Below the pieces are notes generated by a model that saw only the letters and a program-made list of their open reading frames with translations, was not told the DNA's origin and made no database searches. 64,000 bases of DNA from Anaerolineales bacterium UBA2181 (GTDB lineage Bacteria; Chloroflexota; Anaerolineae; Promineifilales; UBA4811), in assembly GCA_002328075.1 (NCBI GenBank), contig DCVT01000045.1:1-64000 (forward strand), in the 5' to 3' direction. Shown in pieces: positions 19,141-28,351 of the stretch (its first letter is position 1; each line of letters starts with the position of its first letter). A program made the translations under genes and the position numbers.

Positions 19141-19670
19141 TGCAGCACATCGAAGCGCTGATCGATGATTACGTGCTCGACCTCCTGTCGGGTCCGGACC
19201 GTGAGGCGCTCAGGCGCCACGCGGCGGCCTGCTCGCCCTGCGGTGAACGGCTGGCTGCCGAAGAGGCCCGGGTACGGGCGCTGGTCGATGCGTTGCGCCG
19301 CGCCAGCGCGGCCGAGCCCGAGCGGTTGGCTGCGCTCTATCCCGGCGCCAGGCGGCCGGCAGCTCGTCCATTTCGCCCGGCGCGGTGGCGCATGGTGGCG
19401 ACCGTGACCTTGTTAGGGCTGGCGGTGCTGGGTGGCGTCCTGAACTCCATGCGGCACACTGGCGGCTGGTGGTTGGCCACCTACACGCCGACTGCCAGCC
19501 TGGTGACCGCGTCGCCCACCGCGCACCGCACACCCACGCTGGGCGCAATGACGGTTCGGCCAGCGTGGACCCAACTGGCCCTGCAACCGGTTTGCCTGGG
19601 GACCCCAGCGCCGGTTGAACCGGTACCCGAGCCGCGCCCCAATTCCGCCGCGCCGCGGCCGGTCTGGTGA
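19140..19670 (+). CDS. Membrane anti-sigma factor with zinc-finger (zf-HC2-like) domain
   Basis: 176 residues. The N-terminus has the zinc anti-sigma motif H27-x3-C31-x2-C34. A single membrane helix lies at about 85-102, and the remaining tail is Thr/Pro-rich and should lie outside. The start shares one base with the sigma stop (TGATG), so the two are translationally coupled. By family the protein holds the sigma factor at the membrane until an envelope signal releases it. Its position between glycosylation genes suggests the signal concerns the cell envelope; that part is inference. Confidence 0.85.
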   Translation: MQHIEALIDDYVLDLLSGPDREALRRHAAACSPCGERLAAEEARVRALVDALRRASAAEPERLAALYPGARRPAARPFRPARWRMVATVTLLGLAVLGGVLNSMRHTGGWWLATYTPTASLVTASPTAHRTPTLGAMTVRPAWTQLALQPVCLGTPAPVEPVPEPRPNSAAPRPVW

Positions 19671-19758
19671 TCGATGTGTGTACCTGCCCGCAATAGTATC
19701 CGACGAGCTCAGACTTTCCGGTGACCCGGATCGCGCTTGGAAGTGAACGAGGAAACTG

Positions 19759-22700
19759 ATGATACAGGAAAACCCACCTGAACGCGAGCATTGGCTCGAC
19801 CGCCGTGTGCTCGGGCTGACCCTGGAACAGGCCCTCTATGCGCTGTTTGTTCTCCTGGCGATGGCCAGCCGATTTGCCCTGTTGGGGGACCGGGCCCAGA
19901 GCCACGACGAGAGCCTGCACACGCGCTACTCCTGGGAGCTGTATGACGGGCAGGGTTTCAGTCACACACCGATGATGCACGGTCCGCTGGGGTTCCACCT
20001 GGTGGCCCTGACGTTCTGGCTATTTGGCGATAGCGACGCCAGCTCGCGTGCTCCGGTGGCGCTCCTGGGCGTCATCCTGGTGATGATCCCCTATCTTCTG
20101 CGGCGCTGGCTGGGTCGGACCGGCGCCCTGGCGGCATCGTTTCTCATGTTAGTCTCGCCTTCGCTGCTCTACTACTCGCGTTATATCCGGTGGGACATCC
20201 CGGTCATTCTCTGGGCGATGGTCGTCGTGGTGGCCATGTGGAGGTACCTGACCCACCGCAAAGAAAAGCACCTGCTCTGGTTCGCTGGCGGCCTCTCGGC
20301 CATGTTTGCCACCAAGGAGGTCTGTTTTCTCTACGTGGCCATTTTCGGCAGCTTTGTGGCGCTGCGCATGGCCGTGGGGCTTCTTAGCCAACCCTGGAAG
20401 CACGAGGAGATGCGCAGTTGGCTCAAGATGGGCCTATTGGCGCTCCTGCTGGGGGCGCTCATCTTTGGCGTCGGCATGGCCGGCCAGGCTCTCGGCAAGC
20501 AGGCGGCCGCCGCAGCCACGCTGAGTCCCGACGCCACGGCCGTGTCCGCGGAGCAGGCGCGCTCGCCCGGCGAGGCCTGGGCCATCGTGCGCCTGGTTGG
20601 CGGTGTCATTGCCGGCCTGGCGTTAGTGCTGATCATGTCCTCCGCTGTCATGGGCCTGAAAGAGCATTTGCGCGACTATCCCGAGTTTGATCTGATCGTG
20701 CTCTTTAGTACGCTGCTCTTGCCGTTCATGGCGCCCATTCCCATCGAGGCCATTGGCGGGAACTCGCTGGACTACACGCTGACCGGAGTCAGCCGGTCGG
20801 CGATCGTGTTTGTTCCCATGCTGGCGGCGTCGGTGGCGGTCGGTCTCTTGTGGAACTGGCGGGCCTGGCTCCGGGCGGCCGGGGTCTTTTATGCCATCTT
20901 TGCCGTGTTGTACACCACTGTCTTCACCAACGGTTATGGCTTTGCCTCCGGCTGGTTCGGGTCGTTGGGTTACTGGATGGCGCAGCAGGAGGTGCAGCGG
21001 GGCGATCAGCCGTGGTACTTTTACCTGTTTGTCGTGCCCATCTACGAGTTCTTGCCCATGTGGGCCGCAGCGGCCGGCGTTCTGTACTGGGCGGTTCGCC
21101 GGCGGGGCCTGGTGCTGATCGGCGAACTGCTTGCCCGTCGTGGCGGCATTGCGGAATCGGATCGGCTGGAGCTCTTTGGCTTCATTCCCTTTCTGATCTG
21201 GTGGACGGCAGGCACCTGGTTTCTCTACTCCTATGCCGGTGAAAAGATGGGCTGGCTGACCACCCATTTTGCCGTCCCCATGGTTCTCCTGGCCGGATGG
21301 TTCCTGAACTGGTTGCTCAAATCGACCGATTGGTCGCGGCTCTGGCGCGACGGCGGGTGGGGGTTGTGGCTGATGGCGCCCCTGATCCTAGCGGCCGTTT
21401 GGCTGGGCGTCCGGCCGGTGCTGTTTGGCGAGGTCCGCCTGGGGAGTGAGTACCTGGAGGATCTCAAGATGCTCGGCCGGTTGTTGGCCGGGGTGCTGGT
21501 GGCGGTTGGCGCCGGCGTGGCCCTGGTCACTGCCGTGCGGCGCCTGGACGGCCAACGGTTGCTGAGGGCGGCGGCGCTCGGGTTCTTTACGCTGCTGGCT
21601 GTGCTGACGGTTCGGGTGGCGTGGATGGCGAGCTATATCAACTATGACACCGCCCGCGAATACATTGTCTATGCTCACGGCGCGCCCGGCGCCAGGCAGG
21701 CGTTGGACGAGATCGAGGCGCTTTCCATGCGGCTCTATGGCGACCTGAGTATCCGGGTGGCCTTTGACAACAAGGTATCATGGCCATTTTGGTGGTATCT
21801 GCGGGACTATCCCAACAAGGTCTACTTTGGCGAGAACCCCAGCCGCGATAGCCTGGATGCGCCGGTGGTGTTGGTCGGCGCGGTGAATTGGCCCAAGGTA
21901 GAGCCCTATGTGGGAGATCGTTATCACGTCTTCAAATACACCTACCTCTGGTGGCCGATGGAGGATTACAAACGCCTGACCTGGGATCGGGTTTGGGGAG
22001 CGATGACGGATCCCGTCATGCGCCAGGCGCTGTGGGACATTCTGTTCAACCGGGACTATACGGCGTACGCCCAGGCCACCGGCCGCGATTTCTCGCTGTC
22101 GGGTTGGCCCCTGCGTGACGAACTGCGCCTGTACGTGCGCAAGGACGTGGCAGCACAGCTGTGGGATTATGGCGTGGCTCCAACGGTCGCCCAGGCGGCG
22201 GTGGTGGACCCGTACGAAGATGGTTTTCTTGCTGGTCTCTGGCCCATCAGGGTCGTGGGCGGCCCAGGCGAAGATGAGGGCCAACTGCGGTCGCCGCGCG
22301 GCGTTGACCTCGGTCAGGATGGCCTGTTATACGTGGTTGACTCGGGAAACAACCGCGTTCAGGTGTTCGACGTCGACGGTCAGGTGGTGCGGGCTTGGGG
22401 TAGCTACTGCAATGTGGCCGAGGGCGGTTTTGGTTGCCTGGACCCGGACGGTGGCGGCCCGCTTCCCTTGGGCGCCGGGCAGTTCAACGAACCTTGGGGA
22501 ATTGCCGTAGCGCCGGATGGCACAGTCTACGTGGCAGATACATGGAACCATCGCATCCAGCGGTTCTCATCGGAGGGCGAGTTCCTGAATGCCTGGGGAA
22601 CACTGGGTCAGGTCTCGGGCGGACAGTCGGCCGGCGCGCTGGGGTTCTTTTACGGCCCGCGCGATGTGGCTATTAGCCCGGATGGCCTGGTGTACGTGTC

Positions 22701-23166
22701 TGATACGGGCAACAAGCGGGTGCAGGTTTTCCAGGCAGATGGGCTCTACGTGGGAGAGTTTGGCGAAGAGGGACCCCTGGACGGGCAAATGGATGAGCCG
22801 GTTGGCCTGGCTTTTGATCCGAGCGGTGTGCTCCTGGTGGCTGACACCTGGAACGGTCGGGTTCAGCAGTTTGATCGGAGTCACACCTTTCTGCGCAAAT
22901 GGGTGATGGAGGCGTGGTACGGTCAATCGGTCAACAACAAGCCTTTCCTGGCTACTGATGGCAGCGGGTGGGTTTACATAACCGACCCCGAGATGTTCCG
23001 GGTGTTGGTCTTTGACGGCCTGGGCAACTACCATTGGGGGTTCGGGCAATACAGCGCCGGGCTGGATGGGCTGGCGCTACCCACCGGGATCGTGGTCGGG
23101 CCGGATGGCACGATCTGGGTGACCGACGCCGGCAACAACCGGGTTTTAGGTTACGCGCACCCATAA
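19759..23166 (+). CDS. Agl23-like (TIGR03663) GT-C membrane protein fused to a C-terminal NHL beta-propeller
   Basis: 1135 residues. The N-terminal 530 or so are polytopic and begin with the TIGR03663 signature: D50-E51 in SHDESLHTRYSWELYDGQ followed by HTPMMHGPLGFHL. A soluble linker follows, and from about residue 835 to the end there are six NHL repeats with recurring PDGxxYVxDxxNxRVQ units, enough for a six-bladed propeller. The family is tied to glycan flipping or transfer (archaeal Agl23 neighbourhoods). The propeller should lie outside the membrane and may bind glycan or protein. A GAGGAA ribosome site precedes ATG 19759, 88 bases after the anti-sigma gene. Confidence 0.85.
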   Translation: MIQENPPEREHWLDRRVLGLTLEQALYALFVLLAMASRFALLGDRAQSHDESLHTRYSWELYDGQGFSHTPMMHGPLGFHLVALTFWLFGDSDASSRAPVALLGVILVMIPYLLRRWLGRTGALAASFLMLVSPSLLYYSRYIRWDIPVILWAMVVVVAMWRYLTHRKEKHLLWFAGGLSAMFATKEVCFLYVAIFGSFVALRMAVGLLSQPWKHEEMRSWLKMGLLALLLGALIFGVGMAGQALGKQAAAAATLSPDATAVSAEQARSPGEAWAIVRLVGGVIAGLALVLIMSSAVMGLKEHLRDYPEFDLIVLFSTLLLPFMAPIPIEAIGGNSLDYTLTGVSRSAIVFVPMLAASVAVGLLWNWRAWLRAAGVFYAIFAVLYTTVFTNGYGFASGWFGSLGYWMAQQEVQRGDQPWYFYLFVVPIYEFLPMWAAAAGVLYWAVRRRGLVLIGELLARRGGIAESDRLELFGFIPFLIWWTAGTWFLYSYAGEKMGWLTTHFAVPMVLLAGWFLNWLLKSTDWSRLWRDGGWGLWLMAPLILAAVWLGVRPVLFGEVRLGSEYLEDLKMLGRLLAGVLVAVGAGVALVTAVRRLDGQRLLRAAALGFFTLLAVLTVRVAWMASYINYDTAREYIVYAHGAPGARQALDEIEALSMRLYGDLSIRVAFDNKVSWPFWWYLRDYPNKVYFGENPSRDSLDAPVVLVGAVNWPKVEPYVGDRYHVFKYTYLWWPMEDYKRLTWDRVWGAMTDPVMRQALWDILFNRDYTAYAQATGRDFSLSGWPLRDELRLYVRKDVAAQLWDYGVAPTVAQAAVVDPYEDGFLAGLWPIRVVGGPGEDEGQLRSPRGVDLGQDGLLYVVDSGNNRVQVFDVDGQVVRAWGSYCNVAEGGFGCLDPDGGGPLPLGAGQFNEPWGIAVAPDGTVYVADTWNHRIQRFSSEGEFLNAWGTLGQVSGGQSAGALGFFYGPRDVAISPDGLVYVSDTGNKRVQVFQADGLYVGEFGEEGPLDGQMDEPVGLAFDPSGVLLVADTWNGRVQQFDRSHTFLRKWVMEAWYGQSVNNKPFLATDGSGWVYITDPEMFRVLVFDGLGNYHWGFGQYSAGLDGLALPTGIVVGPDGTIWVTDAGNNRVLGYAHP

Positions 23167-23308
23167 CCGGAGACTTTCGTCGGGAGCAGGCCGGCCTGAA
23201 CTCCTGTCGCCGGCGATAAGGGAGTGGCTGCCGATTCGGGGTCGCCGAGTTCGCCGGGCGGACCGATCCGCGCGGTTGGCACTCTATCGAGCCATACAGT
23301 GTCTGGAA

Positions 23309-23329
23309 TGGCGGGCCCGCTGCCCGCCA
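23309..23329. terminator. Hairpin between convergent genes
   Basis: TGGCGGGC and GCCCGCCA pair perfectly (8 bp) around a 5-base loop, three bases past the end of the minus-strand metallohydrolase gene and 140 bases past the plus-strand block. No T-run follows on either side, so it may need Rho or act as a 3'-end stabiliser. Confidence 0.45.
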
Positions 23330-23332
23330 GGC

Positions 23333-25873
23333 TCAGTCGTGCGCCGCGTGGGGCCGGGCCAGGTGATCGTGGTACAGTCCATGCCGGTGCATGCGGTTGT
23401 GCAGCGATCGATGCGCTGCCTCGAGCACCAATCGCATGCGACGGTAGGCGAGCTCTTCAGCTCGGGTTCCCACCGTATCCAGATAAGCCATGGCGCCCTC
23501 GATCTGGTCCAGTATCGAGAGGGCATCCGCCGTGTCCATCAGCGGAGCGCGGTCCACCTGGATCATGACCGGCGACGAGTGCGCCGCCACCATTTCGGGG
23601 CGGTCTGGATACTGCCCCCGCACCAGCAGCGCGAGCCAGGCGCTCCGGTCGACACGGAGGGACCATTGCCCGGAGGCGGCCTCGTTCGACACCGGGGCGC
23701 TCTCGCGAACCTCGCCATTGACCATCAGGTCCACTCGGGTTATCGGGATGGTGACGCTGGCGGCCTTCCAGGTCACGTCCAGCGTGCCGCCGCCGGCCGG
23801 CAACCAGACCCGACTACCCATGGGCTGACCGGCAACCGCGAATTCCAGCAGCGGTCCGTAGGTGACAAAGGTTTCGCCGCGGCGGACGGCCTGCATCCAA
23901 CTGCCATAGGTAAAGGCGGCCTCGGGCGGGATGCGGGCATAGGTGCGGACGGTCCCCACCGCGGTGTCGGCCGACATCTTGTCTGTGCCGCCGACCGCCG
24001 GAACCGTGTAGCCGCAGTTTAGATAGCGGTACCAATCCGCCAGCGAGTACGGGTCGATGCCGCGGTGCAGGTTCCCCCAGGAGGTCATCTCGATGCCGTC
24101 CACCTCGCCGCTGACAATGCTGGCGGCATGTTCGGCGCGCGGGTTGGGAAAGTGCGGCACGATGACCAGCCCTCCTTGCTGCTTGCAGCGCCGAGCCCAT
24201 TCGGTGAGCAGGATCTCGATTGGGTCGCCCAGCGCAGACTCATCCGGGCCGCCGGTGGTCATTGGCGCAATGATCTGACCCTCGTAACCCAGCAGCGAGA
24301 TATGCCCCAACACGTGCTGACGGTTCTCTGTGCCCACACGCACCAGGTACTCGCCGCTTCCGCCAGCTTCGCGGGCGCCCCAAGTGGTTCGACCGTCGAA
24401 ATCACCCACGTTGGTCATCAGTTCGCCCCACTGGCTTGCCAGCAGGTTCACGATGTTCACGCCCTCCGCCTCGCCCTCGAGCAGCGCGGTGGAGGGGGAG
24501 AGGAAATGCACATGGGTGTCGGCCGTCACCCAGCCGGCCTCCCGCCAGGGGAGCACCTTTTCCAGCTCGATGCTCAGTTCGGTCGTGTTCGGCGTCACGC
24601 TGAACAGCTGGCGGATAGGCCGGACTTCGAACCCCTTGGACACCTCCACAAACACCCGGCCCAGCGGCAGGTCGATGTTTGCCTCCCCCCGGATGTAGGT
24701 GCAATAGTGCTGCCCACCGTGGACCCAGTCCGCTCCGCTATCCTCAAACCAGGAGGGATTGGGTATCCGGTGCCGGTTGACCGGGGCCAGGTACTCGCCG
24801 GCCTCGCCGTGCACGTGCAGTTTGACTGGCACGATGCGCTCGCTGCCTTTCTCCACTACCCGAATCGTCACTCGCTGCGCCGCCGGCGGCACGGCTCGTA
24901 GCGGTCCACCGGCCGCAGCCTCCAGCACCTGGCGTGCGGGCACCTGGATCCCCCCGACCAGGTGAAAAATCGCTTCCGGATGGCAGGTGTACTCGACCAG
25001 CAGCTCATTGGCGGATTGCAATGGCAGCTGATATGCCGTGCCGTGCTCCCAGCCGTCCCGGGGGTAGACCCGACGCGGGACGGCTGAGATGACATGGCCC
25101 AGGTCCAGCCGGATCTGTTCCAGCTCGCCCGCCTCATCCAGGACCGGAAGAAAGTGCTCGGCGTGTGGCAGCGTCAGCAGCGCCTTTTGCCGCGTGCCCC
25201 ACCGAAGGGGATGCGAGGTGACGTTGCCGGATGCCAGGGCGGCGACGATGAACGTTCCAAACCGGGGCTCAAAGCGAATTCCGCTGATGATTCGATCCGG
25301 AAAGGGGTTCTCCCAGGCCCACAGCCAGTTCAGCCAGGGTCCGTCGTCCCCTGCCAAGACCCGCGTCTGCGAATATCCCCAGTGCCAGGCCGGTTGCTCG
25401 TGTGCCGCTGGCAGCGGCCGAGGTTTGCGGTGCGCCACCGCCTGGAAGCAGTTCTCACCCCACCGCCGCTCGAAAGCGCCTACCTGATGACGTCCGCGGA
25501 TGGCTACCCGTTCCTCCGAGCCGTCTACGTAAACGAACACGTAGTCCGCCAGATGGGCGCCCAGCGCACCCGCCCCCCGGTTCCGATCGGTGATCGGTGG
25601 GGCGCCGTCGCCGTCCCACGTGTGCATGAACACGAGCCAGCGCGCGGTAGTGGGCTCCAGCGCAACTGAGAACGGCTGGTCGCGCAGCAGCACGACCTGA
25701 TGGACGTGAAAGGGGATTCCCCAGGCCACACAGGCGCCGTCAGGGGCGTGCTCCAGCGCCGCCGCCATGCGTGGCGAGATGGCGGTCCGGGGAACCTCCT
25801 CCAGGGAGCAGTGGCCCGCGAGGGCAAGCGGGGAGAACAGCGACGAGCTGGGTCCGTCTTGACAGCTGGGCAT
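23333..25873 (-). CDS. CehA/McbA-family PHP-type metallohydrolase
   Basis: 846 residues, no signal peptide seen. The first 430 residues are beta-rich with no clear family. The PHP-like metal site begins at D452-T453-H454-V455-H456 (ADTHVHF), followed by EGVNIVNLLASQWGE, a layout typical of CehA/McbA proteins; later His/Asp-containing segments (IVPHFPNP, VGGTDKMS) complete the site. The family hydrolyses phosphoester or carbamate bonds (CehA: carbaryl), but most members are of unknown substrate. AGGAGG stands 5 bases before ATG 25873. Promoter and a palindrome lie just upstream. It is transcribed alone, divergently from the sugar kinase. Confidence 0.75.
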   Translation of the reverse strand: MPSCQDGPSSSLFSPLALAGHCSLEEVPRTAISPRMAAALEHAPDGACVAWGIPFHVHQVVLLRDQPFSVALEPTTARWLVFMHTWDGDGAPPITDRNRGAGALGAHLADYVFVYVDGSEERVAIRGRHQVGAFERRWGENCFQAVAHRKPRPLPAAHEQPAWHWGYSQTRVLAGDDGPWLNWLWAWENPFPDRIISGIRFEPRFGTFIVAALASGNVTSHPLRWGTRQKALLTLPHAEHFLPVLDEAGELEQIRLDLGHVISAVPRRVYPRDGWEHGTAYQLPLQSANELLVEYTCHPEAIFHLVGGIQVPARQVLEAAAGGPLRAVPPAAQRVTIRVVEKGSERIVPVKLHVHGEAGEYLAPVNRHRIPNPSWFEDSGADWVHGGQHYCTYIRGEANIDLPLGRVFVEVSKGFEVRPIRQLFSVTPNTTELSIELEKVLPWREAGWVTADTHVHFLSPSTALLEGEAEGVNIVNLLASQWGELMTNVGDFDGRTTWGAREAGGSGEYLVRVGTENRQHVLGHISLLGYEGQIIAPMTTGGPDESALGDPIEILLTEWARRCKQQGGLVIVPHFPNPRAEHAASIVSGEVDGIEMTSWGNLHRGIDPYSLADWYRYLNCGYTVPAVGGTDKMSADTAVGTVRTYARIPPEAAFTYGSWMQAVRRGETFVTYGPLLEFAVAGQPMGSRVWLPAGGGTLDVTWKAASVTIPITRVDLMVNGEVRESAPVSNEAASGQWSLRVDRSAWLALLVRGQYPDRPEMVAAHSSPVMIQVDRAPLMDTADALSILDQIEGAMAYLDTVGTRAEELAYRRMRLVLEAAHRSLHNRMHRHGLYHDHLARPHAAHD

Positions 25874-25888
25874 GACGGCCTCCTAGCA

Positions 25889-25901
25889 CCAAAGCGTTTG
25901 G
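25889..25901. promoter_or_regulatory. 13-bp palindrome, LacI-family-like operator
   Basis: CCAAAGCGTTTGG is a perfect palindrome about the central C. Its AAAGCGTTT core resembles the CG-centred operators of LacI/GalR repressors. It lies between the -10 box (25916-25921) and the start codon of the metallohydrolase gene, where a bound repressor would block transcription. No LacI gene is in the window. Confidence 0.4.
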
Positions 25902-25915
25902 AATAGGCTTCGACC

Positions 25916-25945
25916 ATTGTAGCCCACCGGACGCCCGGATGCCAA
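25916..25945 (-). promoter_or_regulatory. Sigma-70-type promoter of the metallohydrolase gene
   Basis: Reading the minus strand, TTGGCA (25945-25940), an 18-base spacer and TACAAT (25921-25916). The start codon is 43 bases beyond the -10 box. The -10 is the same hexamer as at 1422. Confidence 0.6.
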
Positions 25946-26167
25946 CAAGAGGCGACCAACCTGCGGTTGTCGCGTCTGGCACACATCGGGCACGGCGAAC
26001 CTTTAAGACTGGTCTGCTGCGGTTGAATCCCACGGAGGCTGGCTCCCGGTGCCCGGGCCGTCTGAGCGAGCGGCGGTGCTTTCAGGCGAAGTCGACTGGC
26101 AGAAAAGCCAGGATTGGAGTATCATCCGGCCGGTGGCGTTGCCGGGGCAAACAGAGAGGATTGCGGC

Positions 26168-27193
26168 ATGGTTCGATACGTGTTGGGCATCGACGGTGGG
26201 GGCACGGGCACTCGCGCCGCCATTCTGGACCTGAGTGGACATCTGTGCGGCCAGGGCGAGAGCGGTTCCTCGAACTATGACGACGTGGGTGTTGCCGCTG
26301 CCCGCGCGGCCATTCTGGAGGCGGTGACGCGGGCCCGTCGAGAGGCTGGTTTGGGCCCGGCGCCCTTTGTAACTGCCTTTCTCGGGTTGGGCGGCATCGC
26401 CTCCCAGGCCGACCGCGACGTGATCTTGGGCATCGCGTCGGATCTCGCGCTGGCCCCTGCGGGACGGATCGGGGTGGACCATGATATTCGCATCGCCCTG
26501 GCCGGCGGTCTCTCTGGCCGACCGGGAATCGTGCTCATTGCCGGCACCGGATCGTCCTGCTATGGTCGGAACTCGGCCGGTGAGAGCTGGCGGTCTGGGG
26601 GATGGGGACCGCTGGTGGCGGACGAGGGCAGCGGCTACTGGCTGGGCATCGAGTCCATCAAGGCAGCGGTGCGGGCTTATGACGGCCGGGCCGAGCCAAC
26701 GGTCTTGCTCCCTCGGGTGCAGGCCGCGCTGGCGCTGCCACACATGGATGACCTGCTGAGGCACCTCTACGTGCGCGGTATGCCGCGGATGGAGATAGCC
26801 GCCCTGGGCCCGGTCGTGATCCAGGCGGCCCAAGAGGATGACGCAACCGCCACCGCCATCCTCGGGCGGGGCTGCCAGGAGCTGGCCGACTGCGTGTTGG
26901 CGGTGGCGCGTTGGCTGGGGATGGCAGATACCAGCAGCGAGCTGGCGCTCACCGGCGGGGTCTTTCGGGCCGGAGAGGTGGTAATCGGCCCGTTGCGCCA
27001 GGCAGTGGCAGACCGGCTGCCCAAGTGCCGGGTCGGTCTGGCCGAGTGCGCACCGGTGATGGGCGCTGCCCTCCTGGCCCTGGAGCTGTTGGGGATTCTT
27101 CCTTCAGCCGGGGCGCTTGAGGCCCTGCGCCAGACGATCGCGACGGGCTCACCGGCACCTCATGTTCGGCTCCATCCGTCCCCGACGGGCTGA
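26168..27193 (+). CDS. BadF/BadG/BcrA-type ATPase family sugar kinase, N-acetylglucosamine kinase-like
   Basis: About 341 residues of the ASKHA fold. The phosphate-1 loop is LGIDGGGTGTRAAILD (from residue 6), followed by VDHDIRIALAGG, the phosphate-2 loop LIAGTGSSCYGRN and the characteristic SGGWGPLVADEGSGYWLG of NagK-like kinases. It most likely phosphorylates a free amino sugar or hexose in the cytoplasm, feeding the product of glycan breakdown into metabolism. ATG 26168 is chosen because the conserved strand starts right there; a longer frame begins at 26114. A TATCAT at 26120 could be its -10 box, but no -35 is convincing. It converges on the GHMP kinase gene. Confidence 0.82.
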   Translation: MVRYVLGIDGGGTGTRAAILDLSGHLCGQGESGSSNYDDVGVAAARAAILEAVTRARREAGLGPAPFVTAFLGLGGIASQADRDVILGIASDLALAPAGRIGVDHDIRIALAGGLSGRPGIVLIAGTGSSCYGRNSAGESWRSGGWGPLVADEGSGYWLGIESIKAAVRAYDGRAEPTVLLPRVQAALALPHMDDLLRHLYVRGMPRMEIAALGPVVIQAAQEDDATATAILGRGCQELADCVLAVARWLGMADTSSELALTGGVFRAGEVVIGPLRQAVADRLPKCRVGLAECAPVMGAALLALELLGILPSAGALEALRQTIATGSPAPHVRLHPSPTG

Positions 27194-27250
27194 CCGGCGT
27201 TTGAGGTTCTGCGCAGGCTACCCCGACCGGTCTGGGCGGCTTTGCCAGCA

Positions 27251-27275
27251 GCTGCCCGATCAGTCGATGGGCAGC
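27251..27275. terminator. Hairpin over the end of the GHMP kinase gene
   Basis: GCTGCCC and GGGCAGC pair perfectly across 11 bases, in which ATC/GAT can extend the stem with one bulge. It overlaps the GHMP kinase stop and lies 57 bases after the convergent sugar kinase stop, so it may end both messages. No T-run follows. Confidence 0.45.
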
Positions 27276-28351
27276 AGGCCCGGCGGCCGGGATCCCTCCC
27301 AGATGCGCAGTCCGTATCGGCTCAGATAGATCGGCAGACACCTAGACAGCGGGTTGTCCTCCTGGATGGCTCGGATCAGCGCCCGTTTGGCGTAGGAACG
27401 TGTATCGCACAAGAGGGTCACCGACCCGCCCTCACCACCCGCCCCGTTCACCTTCCAGCCCAGCGCGCCGTATTCGCGTCCGATGTTGATGACCCGGTGC
27501 GCGTACTGCCCGACCAGCGCCATGTCCAGCCGCTCCTGGGCCTGGGTGTTGGCGATCATGGCCCGTCCCAGACCCGCCCAGTCGGCAGCATAAAGCGCGT
27601 CCCGCGCCGGAACCGCTGTCGATCGCAGGTCCTCCAGTTGCTGGCAGTCCGGCCCCGCTCCCTCCAGTTGGCGTATCACGTGCTCATGCACTTGGGACGA
27701 ATCGTGCGATCTGCCCAAAAAGACCAACAACAGCCGGCGCTCCAACTCCCACCAGGTCGAATCTGGCAATCTGAGCTGCGAAACGGTTGCCCGCGGGTAG
27801 GCAAACATCTCGACAAAGTTGATGCCGCCGTATGCTGCGCAGAGCTGGTCCTGAATCCCACTCTGCCTGCCCAGCAGGTCCACCTCTACTGAATGCGCCC
27901 GGTAGGCCACCTCGTGCGGGGTGAGCCGCCCGGGGGTCAGCCGATCCAGCGCCCCGATGAGCGCCACCGCCACTGAGGCCGAGGTCCCGGTCGAGGCGCC
28001 CGGCGGCGCCTCGGAATAGATGGTCACCTGAACCGCCAGGTCGTCGGGCACCGCCATCAGCTCGAGCGCCGCCTCAAGCAACGGATGCCGGATCCATACT
28101 CGGTTGCCCAGAGAGGGCGCGTACCGGTCGCCAAAATTCTCGGCAAAGATGACCACTCGCTCGGTTACCCCGTCGGCCGGCCAGACCTCAATCTGCACCT
28201 CGACATAGGGGTAGACCCCTACGTTCAGCAGCGTGCCGTGCCCGGCGAACCAGGTGTCCGTCCATCCGCCCAGGTCGCAGATGCGAATGGGCGCCACTGC
28301 ATTGATCACCCGATGGGGCTGCTTGTTGTTCATGCGTTCCGGCATCTCCAT
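27260..28351 (-). CDS. GHMP-family sugar kinase (HddA / fucokinase-like)
   Basis: 363 residues. The N-terminal substrate motif is APIRICDLGGWTDTW (about 20-34), as in heptose-7-phosphate and L-fucose kinases. The ATP loop is EAPPGASTGTSASV (114-127), and the C-terminal GHMP motif is NGAGGEGGS near residue 303. It should phosphorylate the anomeric or another hydroxyl of a sugar. ATG 28351 is given; ATG 28333 (MNNKQPHR) is equally possible and closer to the conserved strand. Nearby sugar kinase and glycan genes suggest salvage of sugars released from glycans. The exact sugar is unknown. Confidence 0.82.
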   Translation of the reverse strand: MEMPERMNNKQPHRVINAVAPIRICDLGGWTDTWFAGHGTLLNVGVYPYVEVQIEVWPADGVTERVVIFAENFGDRYAPSLGNRVWIRHPLLEAALELMAVPDDLAVQVTIYSEAPPGASTGTSASVAVALIGALDRLTPGRLTPHEVAYRAHSVEVDLLGRQSGIQDQLCAAYGGINFVEMFAYPRATVSQLRLPDSTWWELERRLLLVFLGRSHDSSQVHEHVIRQLEGAGPDCQQLEDLRSTAVPARDALYAADWAGLGRAMIANTQAQERLDMALVGQYAHRVINIGREYGALGWKVNGAGGEGGSVTLLCDTRSYAKRALIRAIQEDNPLSRCLPIYLSRYGLRIWEGSRPPGLLPID

